NCBI GenBank assembly: GCA_947472795.1
Contig: CANJBL010000001.1
Location: forward strand, 124,001-188,000
DNA length: 64,000 nucleotides
Source of the DNA: Fidelibacterota bacterium
Lineage (GTDB): Bacteria; Pseudomonadota; Alphaproteobacteria; Rhodospirillales; Rhodospirillaceae
Direction of reading: 5' to 3'
This document shows, piece by piece, positions 21,487 to 32,636 of the stretch (positions within the stretch are counted from its first letter, which is position 1; every line of letters begins with the position of its first letter). The notes beneath the pieces were generated by a model. The model did not search any database, was not told where the DNA came from, and saw nothing but the letters and a program-made list of their open reading frames with translations. The translations under genes and the position numbers were made by a program.

Positions 21487-21891
21487 TTATTCGGGGTTGT
21501 GACACACGGTTTCGATATTGTGACCGTCGAGATCGCGCACAAAAGCACCGTAGTAATTGGCGTGATACTGGGGCCGCAAGCCGGGCGGGCCGTTATCGGT
21601 GCCACCCGCTGCTATCGCGGCCTTATAGAAAGCGTCTACTTGCGCGCGGCTTGTCACGCGGAAGGCAAAATGGATGCCGGGCTTGTGGGCCGGTGCATTC
21701 GGCGCCGAGGCCGCGATCCAGAAATCCGGTTTGCCCGTCGCGGTTTCGCCCAAGCCCGCCACATCCACATAGCCGGTGACGCTGGCAGGAATTTCCATGA
21801 GCACGCCGTAGCCGATGGGCGCCAGCGCTTTCGCGTACCACGCCTTGCTCTTGGCAAAATCGCTGACGGTGATTCCTGTATGGTCGATCAT
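21487..21891 (-). CDS. VOC (glyoxalase/dioxygenase-like) family protein
   Basis: 134-aa protein with the vicinal-oxygen-chelate fold: starts MIDHTGITVSDFAKSKAWY and ends YGAFVRDLDGHNIETVCH, with His4 and a C-terminal Glu as likely metal ligands. Substrate unknown; members include lactoylglutathione lyases and resistance proteins. The ATG follows directly on the lpdA stop (TAAATG), so it is translated from the same mRNA. Confidence 0.82.
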   Translation of the reverse strand: MIDHTGITVSDFAKSKAWYAKALAPIGYGVLMEIPASVTGYVDVAGLGETATGKPDFWIAASAPNAPAHKPGIHFAFRVTSRAQVDAFYKAAIAAGGTDNGPPGLRPQYHANYYGAFVRDLDGHNIETVCHNPE

Positions 21892-23310
21892 TTAGATGTG
21901 CAGCGCGCGTTTGTCGGCGGCCAGGGCCGCTTCCTTCACGGTCTCGGCGAGCTGCGGGTGCGCGTGACAGGTGCGGGCGATATCTTCGCTCGAGGCGCCA
22001 AACTCCATGGCCACGGCCACTTCCATGATGAGATCACCGGCGGCAGGGCCAACGATATGGCAGCCCAGCACGCGGTCGGTCTTGGCGTCGGCCAGGATCT
22101 TGGCGAAGCCATCCGTATCGCCATTGGCGCGCGCGCGGCCGTTGGCGGTGAAGGGGAACTTGCCGACGTTATAAGCGATGCCCGCTTCCTTCAGCTGCTC
22201 CTCGGTCTTGCCGATGCCCGCCACTTCCGGCCAGGTGTAAACCACACCCGCGATGGCGTCGTAATTGATGTGCCCGGGCTGACCCGCGAGAATCTCGGCG
22301 CACACCGAGCCTTCGTCTTCAGCTTTATGCGCCAGCATCTGGCCGCCGATGACGTCGCCAATGGCGAAGATGCCTTCCACATTGGTCTGGAAGTTTTCGT
22401 CCACTTCGACAAAGCCGCGATTGCTCATCTTCACACCTGCGGCATCGAGGCCGCAGCCTTGCGTGAACGGGCGGCGGCCGATAGCCACCAGCACCACGTC
22501 GGCGTTGATGGTTTCCGCTGGTCCGCCTTTGGCGGGCTCGATGGTGACGGCCACGCCGTCTTTGCCCGGCTTCGCGCCCGTGACCTTGTGGCCCAGCTTG
22601 AACTTCATGCCCTGCTTTTCGAGGATGCGCTGCATCTGCTTGCGCACTTCGCCGTCCATGGGCGGCAGGATGAAGTCGAGGAACTCCACCACCGTCACCT
22701 CGGCGCCCAAGCGGCGCCAGACCGAGCCCATCTCCAGGCCAATGACGCCAGCACCAATGACCACCATGCTTTTCGGCACCTTCGCCAGCGTCAGCGCGCC
22801 GGTCGAAGAGACAACCTGCTTCTCATCAATACTCACACCTGGCAGCGGCGTCACCTCGGAGCCCGTGGCGATGACCACATACTTCGTAGTGTAGGTGGCT
22901 TCTTTCCCGTCCAGGTCCTTCACCGTCACCTGATGGGCATCGCGCTCGGCCTTGGCGATGCGGCCATAACCCTTGATGTAAGAGATCTTGTTTTTCTTCA
23001 TCAGGAATTCGATGCCGGTGGTGTTCTGTTTCACCACGTCATCTTTACGCGCCATCATGGTCGCGAGATCGAGCTCGATCTTGCCGACCTTGATGCCATG
23101 AGACGCAAAGGAGTGATGTGCTTCCTCGTAAAGATGTGAAGACTGCAGCAACGCTTTTGAAGGAATACATCCGACAGTGACGCACGTGCCGCCAAGATTG
23201 CCGCGGCTTTCGACGACCGCGGTTTTCAGGCCCAGCTGTGCCGCGCGAATGGCGCAGACATAACCGCCGGGACCGCCGCCGATGACAATGACGTCGAAAG
23301 AATCAGACAT
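21892..23310 (-). CDS. lpdA: Dihydrolipoyl dehydrogenase (E3 of 2-oxoglutarate dehydrogenase)
   Basis: 472-aa FAD enzyme that reoxidises lipoamide with NAD+. FAD-binding GGGPGGYV (11-18), redox-active Cys43/Cys48 in [13 protein letters not shown], central NAD-binding [13 protein letters not shown], and the dimer-interface catalytic [10 protein letters not shown] near the C-terminus. AGGA lies 7 nt before the ATG. Position after sucB shows it serves the 2-oxoglutarate dehydrogenase complex. Confidence 0.97.
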   Translation of the reverse strand: MSDSFDVIVIGGGPGGYVCAIRAAQLGLKTAVVESRGNLGGTCVTVGCIPSKALLQSSHLYEEAHHSFASHGIKVGKIELDLATMMARKDDVVKQNTTGIEFLMKKNKISYIKGYGRIAKAERDAHQVTVKDLDGKEATYTTKYVVIATGSEVTPLPGVSIDEKQVVSSTGALTLAKVPKSMVVIGAGVIGLEMGSVWRRLGAEVTVVEFLDFILPPMDGEVRKQMQRILEKQGMKFKLGHKVTGAKPGKDGVAVTIEPAKGGPAETINADVVLVAIGRRPFTQGCGLDAAGVKMSNRGFVEVDENFQTNVEGIFAIGDVIGGQMLAHKAEDEGSVCAEILAGQPGHINYDAIAGVVYTWPEVAGIGKTEEQLKEAGIAYNVGKFPFTANGRARANGDTDGFAKILADAKTDRVLGCHIVGPAAGDLIMEVAVAMEFGASSEDIARTCHAHPQLAETVKEAALAADKRALHI

Positions 23311-23332
23311 AGATCGTTCCTACTATCTCGTC

Positions 23333-23402
23333 GTCCTCGGGCCCGGCGGCCTTTGGCCGCCTTCTTTCAAATCGCGCGCGTTTTAGCGCGCGACCCGAGG
23401 AC
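23333..23402. repeat. Three-way-junction-like inverted repeats in the sucB/lpdA spacer
   Basis: An outer pair GTCCTCGGG (23333-23341) / CCCGAGGAC (23394-23402) encloses two hairpins: GGCGGCC-TTT-GGCCGCC (23345-23361) and CGCGCGC-GTTTTA-GCGCGCG (23373-23392). All three stems are perfect. No U-run follows in either direction. It is transcribed between sucB and lpdA and probably acts as an RNA stability or processing element. Confidence 0.6.
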
Positions 23403-23431
23403 CCCGAGTGAAGTCTCAACCTGTTGCAATA

Positions 23432-23461
23432 CTGGACCCTCGGGTCAAGCCCGAGGGCGAC
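23432..23461. repeat. Dispersed 30-nt palindromic repeat, copy B
   Basis: CTGGACCCTCGGG (23432-23444), TCAAG, CCCGAGGGCGAC (23450-23461), with an 8-bp stem. It aligns base for base with 8420-8449; two stem positions differ on both sides so that pairing is kept. It lies 10 bp beyond the sucB stop. Confidence 0.7.
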
Positions 23462-23471
23462 AGCGGGGTAT

Positions 23472-24770
23472 TTAAGTCTCGATCAAAAGACGGCTCGGGT
23501 CTTCGAGGGTTTCCTTCACGCGCACCAGGAAGGTGACGGCTTCGCGGCCGTCGACGATGCGGTGATCGTAAGAGAGCGCCAGGTACATAATGGGGCGCGC
23601 AACGATGCTGCCATCCTCTTGCACCACCGCGCGCTGCTTGATGTTGTGCATGCCCAGGATGCCCGACTGCGGCGCATTTAGAATCGGCGTCGAGAGCATG
23701 GAGCCGTAGATGCCGCCGTTGGTGATGGTGAAGGTGCCGCCGGTCATGTCCTCGATGGTCAGCTTGCCGTCGCGTGCCTTGCGGCCCAAGCCGGAAATCT
23801 CGGCCTCGATCTCAGCATAAGACTTGGTGTCGCAGTCGCGCACCACAGGCACCACGAGGCCCTGCGGCGTGCCGACCGCCACGCCGATGTCGTAATAGTT
23901 CTTATAGACCAACTCATCGCCCTGAATTTCGGCGTTCAACGCCGGCAATTCCTTGAGCGCGGCAACGCAAGCCTTGGCGAAGAAAGACATGAAGCCCATC
24001 TTCACACCGTGCTTCTTTTCGAAAGAATCTTTGAACTTCGCGCGCAGCGCCATCACCGCCGACATGTCGGCTTCGTTGAAGGTCGTCAGCATGGCCGCCG
24101 TGTTCTGGGCGTCTTTCAGGCGCTCGGCGATCTTTTTGCGTAGGCGCGTCATCTTCACGCGCTCTTCGCGGGGCCCGCGATCCGGCACGCTTGCCTTGGT
24201 GGCACGCTCGCCGCCGGAGGCGATGTACGTCAGCACGTCAGCTTTGGTGAGACGCCCACCCTTGCCCGACGCCGGGATCTTCTTCGGATCTAACCCGTGA
24301 TCGTCCACGAGATGGCGCACGGAAGGCGCCAGCGGGGTATCGGAAGGCAGTGACACCGCCGCCACGGCGGGCTTCGCGGCCGGCGCTGGTGTTGCAGGAG
24401 CTGGCGCAGCAGGGGCCGGCGCTGCGGGTTTCGGCGCTGGCGTTGGCGCGGCAACCTTGGGCGCTTCGGCTTTGGCTGCGGGGGCAGCAGCCGCAGGCTT
24501 GGCCGCCTCGGTTTTCTTGGCCGGCGCAGCCGCGCCGCCTTCACCAAGCACGCCCAGCACCGCGCCCACTTGCACTTCCGCGCCGGTATCGGCGGTGATG
24601 GCGCTCAAGGTGCCTGCGCCTTCGGCGCGCACTTCCACCGTGACCTTGTCGGTCTCCAGTTCCACCAGCGGCTCGTCCATGGCCACGGCGTCACCGACTT
24701 TCTTGAACCACTTGGCCACCGTCGCTTCGCTGACGGATTCTCCCAGGGTGGGCACTTTGATGTCGGGCAT
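23472..24770 (-). CDS. sucB: Dihydrolipoyllysine-residue succinyltransferase (E2 of 2-oxoglutarate dehydrogenase)
   Basis: 432-aa E2 core. Domains: N-terminal lipoyl domain with Lys42 in [11 protein letters not shown]; an Ala/Pro-rich flexible linker (about 78-145); peripheral-subunit binding domain ([19 protein letters not shown], about 150-185); and the catalytic acyltransferase domain ending in [13 protein letters not shown], which contains the catalytic His. GAGGA precedes the ATG. Between sucA and lpdA. Confidence 0.97.
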   Translation of the reverse strand: MPDIKVPTLGESVSEATVAKWFKKVGDAVAMDEPLVELETDKVTVEVRAEGAGTLSAITADTGAEVQVGAVLGVLGEGGAAAPAKKTEAAKPAAAAPAAKAEAPKVAAPTPAPKPAAPAPAAPAPATPAPAAKPAVAAVSLPSDTPLAPSVRHLVDDHGLDPKKIPASGKGGRLTKADVLTYIASGGERATKASVPDRGPREERVKMTRLRKKIAERLKDAQNTAAMLTTFNEADMSAVMALRAKFKDSFEKKHGVKMGFMSFFAKACVAALKELPALNAEIQGDELVYKNYYDIGVAVGTPQGLVVPVVRDCDTKSYAEIEAEISGLGRKARDGKLTIEDMTGGTFTITNGGIYGSMLSTPILNAPQSGILGMHNIKQRAVVQEDGSIVARPIMYLALSYDHRIVDGREAVTFLVRVKETLEDPSRLLIET

Positions 24771-24792
24771 GGCGTCCTCAATTCAAAAGAGG

Positions 24793-24856
24793 TGCCCGGT
24801 TTCCTCCGGGCATCCTTGGTGTGTGATCCCGCCGCGCGTGGGTGTTCCCAGCGCGG
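24793..24856 (-). repeat. Two tandem stem-loops in the sucA/sucB spacer
   Basis: TGCCCGG (24793-24799) pairs with CCGGGCA (24806-24812). CCGCGC (24832-24837) pairs with GCGCGG (24851-24856), with an inner GGG/CCC. No U-run follows, so termination is not indicated; an mRNA-processing role between E1 and E2 cistrons is a guess. Confidence 0.4.
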
Positions 24857-24878
24857 CCGTATTCTTATTCTCTGTCGC

Positions 24879-27842
24879 TCACTCGGCCGCGAGCTTGCCG
24901 ATCTTGGAGACACGGCGGAAAGGCTGCGGAATTTCTTCAATGGGCGTGTTGAGCGCCCACTCGCAAATCTGGTTCTGCTCGCGCACGTGCGTCTTCATCA
25001 AGCCTGTGGCCGGCGAAGCCGCCGGCGGACGGCCCGCGTACACGGGCCGCTTGGCCTTGATGGCCACGCCTTCCAGCGCATACTCCAGGCGGCGGTCCAC
25101 GAACGTCCACGAACCCATGTTGGCCGGCTCTTCCTGGCACCAGACGACTTCAGCGTTCTTGTATTTAGCGAACTCGCGCGCCAGTGTTTCCTTAGGCCAG
25201 GGGTAAATCTGCTCGACACGCACGATGGCAACGTCGTTGACGCCCTTGTCTTCGCGGGCCTGCAGCAGATCGTAATAGACCTTGCCGGAACAGCAGACGA
25301 CGCGGCGTACCTTGTCGGGTGCTGCGATCGTTTGCGTTTCGCCGTACACACGCTGAAAGCTTGTCTCACCCGCCATCTCCTGCAGCGTCGAAACACAGCG
25401 CTTGTGACGCAGCAGCGACTTCGGCGTCATGATCACCAGCGGCTTTCTAAAGTTGCGGCGCATCTGGCGACGTAGCGCATGATAGTAGTTGGCGGGCGTG
25501 GTGATGTTGCAGACCTGCCAGTTGTCCTGAGCGGAAAGCTGCAGGTAGCGTTCCATGCGCGCCGAGGAATGCTCAGGGCCTTGACCTTCGAACCCGTGCG
25601 GCAACAGCAGGACGAGCCCTGACAGGCGCAGCCACTTGCTTTCGCCCGAGTTGATGAACTGATCAATGATCATCTGCGCGCCGTTGGAGAAGTCACCGAA
25701 CTGCGCTTCCCACAGCACCAACGTATTCGGGTCGGCGAGGCTATAGCCGTACTCGAAGCCGAGGATGGACAGTTCTGACAGCGGACTGTCGATGACCTCG
25801 AAAAGCGCCTGTTTTCCGGGGCGGATGTTGTTGAGATAGACGTAGCGTTCTTCGGTGTTCTGGTCGATGAGCACCGACTGGCGCTGCGAGAATGTACCGC
25901 GGCCGCAATCCTGACCCGAGAGGCGCACGGACGTGCCTTCGACGGCGAGTGAACCGTAGGCCAGCGCTTCCGCCGTCGCCCAGTCGATATCCTTACCGCT
26001 ATCGATGGCTTCGCGTTTGGCTTTCAGTTGGCGGGTGATCTTGGGATTCACGGCCCAGCCTTGCGGCGCCGTGCAGAGGGCGTTACCCACTTCCTTCAGC
26101 ACATCCAGCGATACGCCGGTTTTGTCGTCGCGGTATTCTTCTTCCTCGCCCATCTGCGCGAGGCCCTTCCAAGCACCCTCCAACCAGTCGGCCTTGTTGG
26201 GCTTGAAGCTGGCGGCGGATTCGAAGTCGGCCTCCATCATGTGCATGAACTTGCTCATCATGAGGTCGGCTTCTTCCTTGCTGTGCAGGCCTTCGCTCAC
26301 CAGCTGCTGCGCGTAGATCGTGCGCACGGTGGCGTGGTTTTCGATGGCCTTGTACATCAGGGGCTGGGTGAATTTCGGTTCGTCGCCTTCGTTGTGGCCG
26401 AAGCGGCGGTAACAAACCATGTCGAGCACAACGTCGGAGCCGAATTCCTGGCGGAACTCCATGGCCAGGCGCGCGCAGTACACAACTGCCTCTGGATCGT
26501 CGGCATTGCAGTGGAAGATGGGCGCCTCGACCATTTTCGCGATATCGGTGCAGTAAAGCCCGGAGCGGCTGTATTGCGGCGTGGTCGTGAAGCCGATCTG
26601 GTTGTTGATGACGAAGTGCAGTGTGCCGCCGGTGGAATAGCTGGTGATCTGCGAGAAGCCAAAGCACTCGGCAATGATGCCCTGGCCGGCGAAAGCCGCG
26701 TCACCGTGGATCAAAAGGCCCATGACCTGCTTGCGTCCGGCATCGCCCAGCTGCTCTTGCTTGGCGCGCACTTTGCCGAGCACCACGGGATCAACGACTT
26801 CGAGGTGCGACGGATTGGCGGTGAGCGACAGGTGTACGACGTTGCCGTCGAAATCACGGTCAGCGGATGTGCCGAGGTGATACTTCACATCGCCGGAACC
26901 TTCGACGCTCTCGGGGTTCGGCGAGTTGCCCTGAAATTCCGAGAACAGCGCGCTGAAGGGCTTGTGCATGACGTTCACAAGCACGTTGAGGCGCCCGCGA
27001 TGCGCCATGCCGATGACGATCTGCTTCAAGCCCAGCTGGCCGCCGCGCTTGATGATCTGCTCCAGCGCCGGAATGGCGGCTTCACCGCCGTCGAGACCGA
27101 AGCGCTTGGTGCCCGTGTACTTGATGCCAAGGAATTTCTCGAAACCTTCAGCTTCGGTCAGGCGCTCAAGAATCGCCTTCTTACCGTAGTCGGAGAAATT
27201 TGGCTCGAGGCGGTCCTTCTCGAAACGCCGCACCAGCCAGTCGCGTTGCTTCGGCGATTGGATGTGGTTGAATTCAACACCGATAGTGCCGCAATAGGTC
27301 TGGCGGCAGAAATCCAGAATCTGTTGAAGCGTCGCCTTCTCCATCCCCATGACACCGCCGAGATGGATTTCGCGCGACAGGTCGGCATCGGTGAATCCAT
27401 GCGTACGGTAATCAAGCTCGGGGTGATCGGACTTTTTGCTGTTCGACAGCGGGTCGAGATTGGCGATCTGGTGTCCACGCGCGCGGTAAGCGCGGATAAG
27501 CTGCAGGGCGTGGATGGAATCCTCGGCCTGCTTCATCAGGGCCGCTTTGTCGAAAGACGCGCCGGCGGCACCATTGGCGGCAACACCATTGGCAGTGGCG
27601 GCTTTGCCTTTGTCTTTTCCCTTGGCCGGTACCGCATCGGGATCGGCCACGCCAATCACGGCGGCATCGGACGGTGACCAGCTGGCCCCTTCCAGATCCT
27701 TCAGAAGGGCTGCTTCTTCGTCAGCGAGATCGCTGAAAAAACGCGCCCAACTTGCATCAACGCTGGCGGGGTTTTTGAGGTAGTTGGCATAAAGCTCTGC
27801 GATGAAAGTCGCATTCGCGCCGGTGAGAAAGGAGGCGTCCAC
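24879..27842 (-). CDS. sucA: 2-oxoglutarate dehydrogenase E1 component
   Basis: Thiamine-diphosphate E1 subunit that decarboxylates 2-oxoglutarate in the TCA cycle. The family N-terminus FLTGANATFIAELYANYL is followed by an Ala/Lys linker (about 60-95 of the mature frame), HRGRLNVLVNV, the ThDP/Mg region (GDAAFAGQG), and the C-terminal transketolase-like domains. GTG 27842 is chosen as start because AAGGA lies 8 nt upstream and it fits the family start. A GTG at 27905 (1008 aa) is open in frame but has a poor ribosome site. 987 aa from the chosen start. Confidence 0.95.
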   Translation of the reverse strand: MDASFLTGANATFIAELYANYLKNPASVDASWARFFSDLADEEAALLKDLEGASWSPSDAAVIGVADPDAVPAKGKDKGKAATANGVAANGAAGASFDKAALMKQAEDSIHALQLIRAYRARGHQIANLDPLSNSKKSDHPELDYRTHGFTDADLSREIHLGGVMGMEKATLQQILDFCRQTYCGTIGVEFNHIQSPKQRDWLVRRFEKDRLEPNFSDYGKKAILERLTEAEGFEKFLGIKYTGTKRFGLDGGEAAIPALEQIIKRGGQLGLKQIVIGMAHRGRLNVLVNVMHKPFSALFSEFQGNSPNPESVEGSGDVKYHLGTSADRDFDGNVVHLSLTANPSHLEVVDPVVLGKVRAKQEQLGDAGRKQVMGLLIHGDAAFAGQGIIAECFGFSQITSYSTGGTLHFVINNQIGFTTTPQYSRSGLYCTDIAKMVEAPIFHCNADDPEAVVYCARLAMEFRQEFGSDVVLDMVCYRRFGHNEGDEPKFTQPLMYKAIENHATVRTIYAQQLVSEGLHSKEEADLMMSKFMHMMEADFESAASFKPNKADWLEGAWKGLAQMGEEEEYRDDKTGVSLDVLKEVGNALCTAPQGWAVNPKITRQLKAKREAIDSGKDIDWATAEALAYGSLAVEGTSVRLSGQDCGRGTFSQRQSVLIDQNTEERYVYLNNIRPGKQALFEVIDSPLSELSILGFEYGYSLADPNTLVLWEAQFGDFSNGAQMIIDQFINSGESKWLRLSGLVLLLPHGFEGQGPEHSSARMERYLQLSAQDNWQVCNITTPANYYHALRRQMRRNFRKPLVIMTPKSLLRHKRCVSTLQEMAGETSFQRVYGETQTIAAPDKVRRVVCCSGKVYYDLLQAREDKGVNDVAIVRVEQIYPWPKETLAREFAKYKNAEVVWCQEEPANMGSWTFVDRRLEYALEGVAIKAKRPVYAGRPPAASPATGLMKTHVREQNQICEWALNTPIEEIPQPFRRVSKIGKLAAE

Positions 27843-28070
27843 GGGGTAAGTCCTTAAGGTCCCAAAACGGGCGCCCGGGCGGCCCTTGGACGGGCCTTCA
27901 GACACGAGCGGCCAATGGCCTAGTAATAGCGGAATCTCCCATTTCCGACAACGACTTAGACCGATTCGCCCGCGGACCGCCCGGATCGGGGATCCAATGC
28001 CGCCCTTCCCTCCGACTCCCGGGTTCCACAGGTCTTTCTATAGAAATCAATGGGTTAGTATAACCGGCAG

Positions 28071-28742
28071 TTACAAGCCGTAGGTGGCCGGGTCGCTGGA
28101 ATAGCCGAACAGGGCCGCATCCTCGGCCACAAGCCGGCCCACGGCCGCGAAAGTTTCACGGCTGTACAGACTGGGCCAGGCCGCGTGATAGCTCTGATTG
28201 AAGTGATCGAGCGCCAGCGCTTTGACGCCCAGGCGCTGTGTGACCGCGCCGAAATCCGCCGCGAGCGATTCGTAACGGCCCACCATCGACACCGCGAGCT
28301 TGCCGTCCGCATCCGCGACGAAGGGTTTCTGCAAACCGACCCAACGCGCACCTTCTTCCTTCGCCAAGACCTTACGCACATAGACCGGGAACGTGCCCGC
28401 TGCCTCGGCCTCGGCATGTCCCGCCACATCCGGATTGATCAGGCGGTAATGAAACCACGACACCGCCACGTCCCATGGATTGCGCACAAAGGCGAAGGAG
28501 AAAAAGCCGTCATAGGTTTCGCGGCCCATCACCGTGATGAGCTGACGCGCCGACGCGTGCTCGCCCAGTTGCAAGAACATGGGCGGCAACCCGGCTTCAC
28601 CCGCGCGCCGTGTGCGCGTTACGACGTCATTCTTCGCAACCGAGAAAAAGATGTCGTGCTGCGACAGTGCGCCGTGGATGGATGTGCCCGCGGCCTTGGG
28701 CACGTGAATGAAGATGAAGCGCTTGTCCGGTGCGAGGATCAT
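28071..28742 (-). CDS. Sulfotransferase family 2-type protein
   Basis: 223 aa. PAPS-binding signatures: 5'-phosphosulfate loop HVPKAAGTSI (13-22) and the 3'-phosphate motif FVRNPWDVAVSWFHYRL (about 85-101). It would move sulfate from PAPS to a carbohydrate or lipid; the acceptor is unknown. No signal peptide. It lies between pagL-like and sucA genes inside the TCA cluster. No SD is evident; a short hairpin (CGCGAG/CTCGCG, 28745-28764) abuts its start codon. No sulfate-activation genes are in the window. Confidence 0.8.
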   Translation of the reverse strand: MILAPDKRFIFIHVPKAAGTSIHGALSQHDIFFSVAKNDVVTRTRRAGEAGLPPMFLQLGEHASARQLITVMGRETYDGFFSFAFVRNPWDVAVSWFHYRLINPDVAGHAEAEAAGTFPVYVRKVLAKEEGARWVGLQKPFVADADGKLAVSMVGRYESLAADFGAVTQRLGVKALALDHFNQSYHAAWPSLYSRETFAAVGRLVAEDAALFGYSSDPATYGL

Positions 28743-28772
28743 GCCGCGAGCATCATATCTCGCGCGGCGATT

Positions 28773-29306
28773 CTATTCGCGGAATTCGAAGGACCAGGAC
28801 AGCAGCACAGAATTGACACCGGGGTTCTTCCGATGCGTGCCGCCATTGGAAATATGATCGACGGAAACACCAAGGCGGCTGTCGCGCGTGATGGCGTAGT
28901 TCACACCCATCCCCAGATGGAATTCCATCACGCCGCCCAGGAACAAGCCATTCCCATTGTGATAGGCGCCGATGCCCGCGGAGGGCACAACTTCCCAGTT
29001 ATCGTCGGCGAAACGGAAGGGCGCGGCAAACCCGCCATAGGCAAACGCGGCAAGCGCGGTATTTCCCATGATGCCGATCATGGGGTGGAAGCCCCTGAAA
29101 ACTCCGTCTTCGGGCTGCAGCAGCGCATAGGCGGAGCGGTACTCGATCCGCCCTTCCACTTCCTGTTCGCGGTGGAAGGCCATGTCATAGGCCCCGGCGC
29201 TCATGGTGAACACCGCTTTGTCACGCGCTTGCGCGGAATGAGACATCCCAAGCAAGCCACCGAGAAGAACACAGGAAACCAAAAACGCCGATACGCGCTT
29301 GAACAT
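28773..29306 (-). CDS. PagL-like lipid A 3-O-deacylase (outer-membrane acyl hydrolase)
   Basis: 177-aa predicted outer-membrane beta-barrel with a signal peptide (MFKRVSAFLVSCVLLGG..., cleavage near SAQA). The C-terminal block DHISNGGTHRKNPGVNSV has the PagL His-x-Ser-Asn pattern with catalytic His151 and Ser153; alternating hydrophobic strands end with an aromatic C-terminal strand (LLSWSFEF). The family removes the 3-O-linked acyl chain of lipid A in the outer membrane. ATG 29306 has GAGG 8 nt upstream, better than GTG 29312. Located between sucD and the sulfotransferase gene. Confidence 0.82.
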   Translation of the reverse strand: MFKRVSAFLVSCVLLGGLLGMSHSAQARDKAVFTMSAGAYDMAFHREQEVEGRIEYRSAYALLQPEDGVFRGFHPMIGIMGNTALAAFAYGGFAAPFRFADDNWEVVPSAGIGAYHNGNGLFLGGVMEFHLGMGVNYAITRDSRLGVSVDHISNGGTHRKNPGVNSVLLSWSFEFRE

Positions 29307-29328
29307 CGTCACTACCTCAACAAACTTG

Positions 29329-30210
29329 TTAGACGCCCTTCTTCATGGCCGCAACCATCGTCGAGCCGAGAGAGGCTGGCGAATCCGCGATCATGAACCC
29401 TGCGCTCTTCATGGCTTCGAACTTGTCGGCTGCCGTACCTTTGCCACCAGAGATGATGGCGCCAGCATGGCCCATGCGACGGCCCGGAGGGGCCGTCGTG
29501 CCGGCGACGAAGCCGACGATGGGCTTCTTCTTCTTCGCCGCTTTGTAGAAGGCTGCGGCGTCTTCTTCGGCGCTGCCGCCGATTTCGCCGATCATGATGA
29601 TGCCTTGGGTTTCGTCGTCGGCCAGGAACAGTTCCAGGCAGTCGATGAAGTTGGTGCCGTTCACCGGATCACCGCCGATACCGATACACGTCGTCTGGCC
29701 GAGGCCCGACGCGGTGGTCTGCGCGACGGCTTCGTAGGTCAGCGTGCCGGAACGCGACACGACGCCGATCTTGCCGCGCAAGTGGATGTGGCCCGGCATG
29801 ATGCCGATCTTGCACTCACCGGGCGTGATGATGCCCGGGCAGTTCGGTCCGATAAGACGTGTCTTGGAACCGGCGAGGGCGCGCTTCACACGCACCATGT
29901 CCAGCACCGGAATGCCTTCGGTGATGCAGACCGCGAGACGGATCTCGGCATCGATGGCTTCCAGAATGGCGTCGGCGGCGAACGGCGGCGGCACGTAGAT
30001 CACCGAGGCATCGGCGCCGGTCTTTTGCTTCGCGTCCGCCACGGTGTCGAACACCGGCAGATCGAGGTGCGTGGAGCCGCCCTTACCGGGCGTCACACCG
30101 CCGACCATCTTGGTGCCGTAAGCGATGGCTTGCTCGGAGTGGAAGGTCCCTTGGCTGCCGGTGAAACCCTGGCAGATGACCTTGGTGTTTTTATCGACGA
30201 GAACGGCCAT
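29329..30210 (-). CDS. sucD: Succinyl-CoA synthetase, alpha subunit
   Basis: 293-aa CoA-binding, phospho-histidine subunit of the TCA enzyme that makes ATP or GTP from succinyl-CoA. Visible: [16 protein letters not shown] near the N-terminus, IGPNCPGII, and the phosphorylated His in [10 protein letters not shown]. Its ATG overlaps the sucC stop by one base (TAATG). Confidence 0.97.
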   Translation of the reverse strand: MAVLVDKNTKVICQGFTGSQGTFHSEQAIAYGTKMVGGVTPGKGGSTHLDLPVFDTVADAKQKTGADASVIYVPPPFAADAILEAIDAEIRLAVCITEGIPVLDMVRVKRALAGSKTRLIGPNCPGIITPGECKIGIMPGHIHLRGKIGVVSRSGTLTYEAVAQTTASGLGQTTCIGIGGDPVNGTNFIDCLELFLADDETQGIIMIGEIGGSAEEDAAAFYKAAKKKKPIVGFVAGTTAPPGRRMGHAGAIISGGKGTAADKFEAMKSAGFMIADSPASLGSTMVAAMKKGV

Positions 30211-31409
30211 TACGCGGCCTCCTTCACGGCCTTGACCACTTTCTGAGCGGCATCGGCAAGATTATCGGCGGAAATGATGGGCAGGCCGGAATCGGCCATG
30301 ATCTTCTTGCCCAGCTCGACGTTGGTGCCTTCCAGGCGCACGACCAGCGGCACGTTCAGGCTGATTTCGCGCGCGGCGGAAACCACACCTTCTGCGATGA
30401 CATCGCAACGCATGATGCCGCCGAAGATGTTCACCAGAATGCCTTCGACGTTCGGATCGGACAGGATGATCTTGAAGGCGCGCGTAACGCGCTCCTTCGT
30501 GGCCCCGCCGCCGACGTCCAGGAAGTTGGCGGGCGAGCCGCCGTAGAGCTTGATGATGTCCATGGTCGCCATGGCGAGGCCCGCGCCGTTCACCATGCAG
30601 CCGATGGAGCCGTCGAGCTTGATGTAGTTGAGATCATGCTTCGAGGCTTCGAGTTCCATCGGATCTTCTTCGTCCTCGTCGCGCATCTCCATGATTTCGG
30701 GATGGCGGTAAAGGGCGTTGGAATCGAAGTTCATCTTAGCGTCCAGCGGCAACACATCACCGTCGACCGTGACCACCAGCGGATTGATCTCCAGCATGGA
30801 GGCATCGGTCTCGAGGAACGCACGATAGAGTGACATCAAGAGCTTGGTGCAGGACTTGACCTGGTTGTCCTTGAGGCCCAGCGCGAAAGCGATCTTGCGG
30901 CAATGGAACCCCTGGATGCCCGTGGCTGGATCGATGCTCTGGAACACGATCTTTTCCGGCGTGTTGTGCGCCACGTCCTCGATGTTCACGCCGCCTTCGG
31001 TGGAGGCCATGATGGTGACACGGGAGTTGCCGCGGTCCACCAGCATGGAGAGATAGAGTTCGCGCGCGATGTTGCAGCCGGACTCGATATAGACGCGCTT
31101 GACCTTCTTGCCGTCGGCGCCCGACTGAATGGTGACCAGCGTATTGCCGAGCATCTGCTTGGCGTTTTCCTTCACATCGGCGACGGACTTGACGACGCGC
31201 ACGCCGCCTTTGCCGCCGGCGGCTGCTTCCTTGAAGGTGCCTTTGCCGCGCCCACCCGCATGGATCTGCGACTTGACCACGAAGACGCTGCTCTTCAGGC
31301 CTTGCGCCACTTTCTCAGCTTCCTCGGCGGTGTACGCGACCCCGCCGTCGAGCACGGGCACGCCGTACTTCTTCAGAAGCTGCTTGGCTTGGTACTCATG
31401 AATATTCAT
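30210..31409 (-). CDS. sucC: Succinyl-CoA synthetase, beta subunit (ADP/GDP-forming)
   Basis: 399-aa ATP-grasp subunit carrying the nucleotide and succinate sites. Starts [19 protein letters not shown]; also [20 protein letters not shown] and [11 protein letters not shown]. Second in the mdh-sucC-sucD run, 18 bp after mdh. Confidence 0.97.
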   Translation of the reverse strand: MNIHEYQAKQLLKKYGVPVLDGGVAYTAEEAEKVAQGLKSSVFVVKSQIHAGGRGKGTFKEAAAGGKGGVRVVKSVADVKENAKQMLGNTLVTIQSGADGKKVKRVYIESGCNIARELYLSMLVDRGNSRVTIMASTEGGVNIEDVAHNTPEKIVFQSIDPATGIQGFHCRKIAFALGLKDNQVKSCTKLLMSLYRAFLETDASMLEINPLVVTVDGDVLPLDAKMNFDSNALYRHPEIMEMRDEDEEDPMELEASKHDLNYIKLDGSIGCMVNGAGLAMATMDIIKLYGGSPANFLDVGGGATKERVTRAFKIILSDPNVEGILVNIFGGIMRCDVIAEGVVSAAREISLNVPLVVRLEGTNVELGKKIMADSGLPIISADNLADAAQKVVKAVKEAA

Positions 31410-31427
31410 TGCAGTCCTGTCTGGTTT

Positions 31428-32408
<981 letters not shown>

Positions 32409-32546
32409 TTATGGCCGATTATTTGTGGCCGGTGACGGCCCCTTGGGACGGCCAAGTTCTGAGCGCAAACTTAAGCGTCTGGGGGCCTTCGAATTGAGGT
32501 GCCGTGGTAGCGCGAAACCCCTCTTCAGAGCAAGCGTGGGGTGCCC

Positions 32547-32571
32547 GGAACACGGCTTCTTTCCTCGGGTT
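32547..32571 (+). promoter_or_regulatory. Weak EcfG-like promoter candidate for the six-cysteine/M23 gene
   Basis: GGAAC (32547-32551), a 16-nt spacer and GGTT (32568-32571). This is one base off the alphaproteobacterial EcfG consensus GGAAC-N16/17-CGTT and lies 66 bp upstream of the ATG at 32637. Could easily be chance; compare the exact match at 43471. Confidence 0.25.
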
Positions 32572-32636
32572 CGGGAGTGAACTAAGCTTTTTGCCGGTCT
32601 CGCGGAATCGGCTTTTTTGGGGAGGACAGCACGAAC

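Noticed and set aside
32593-32618. Terminator-like GCCG...CGGC followed by T6 before the six-Cys/M23 gene
   Set aside because: Stem is only 4 bp with a 12-nt loop; too weak to call.
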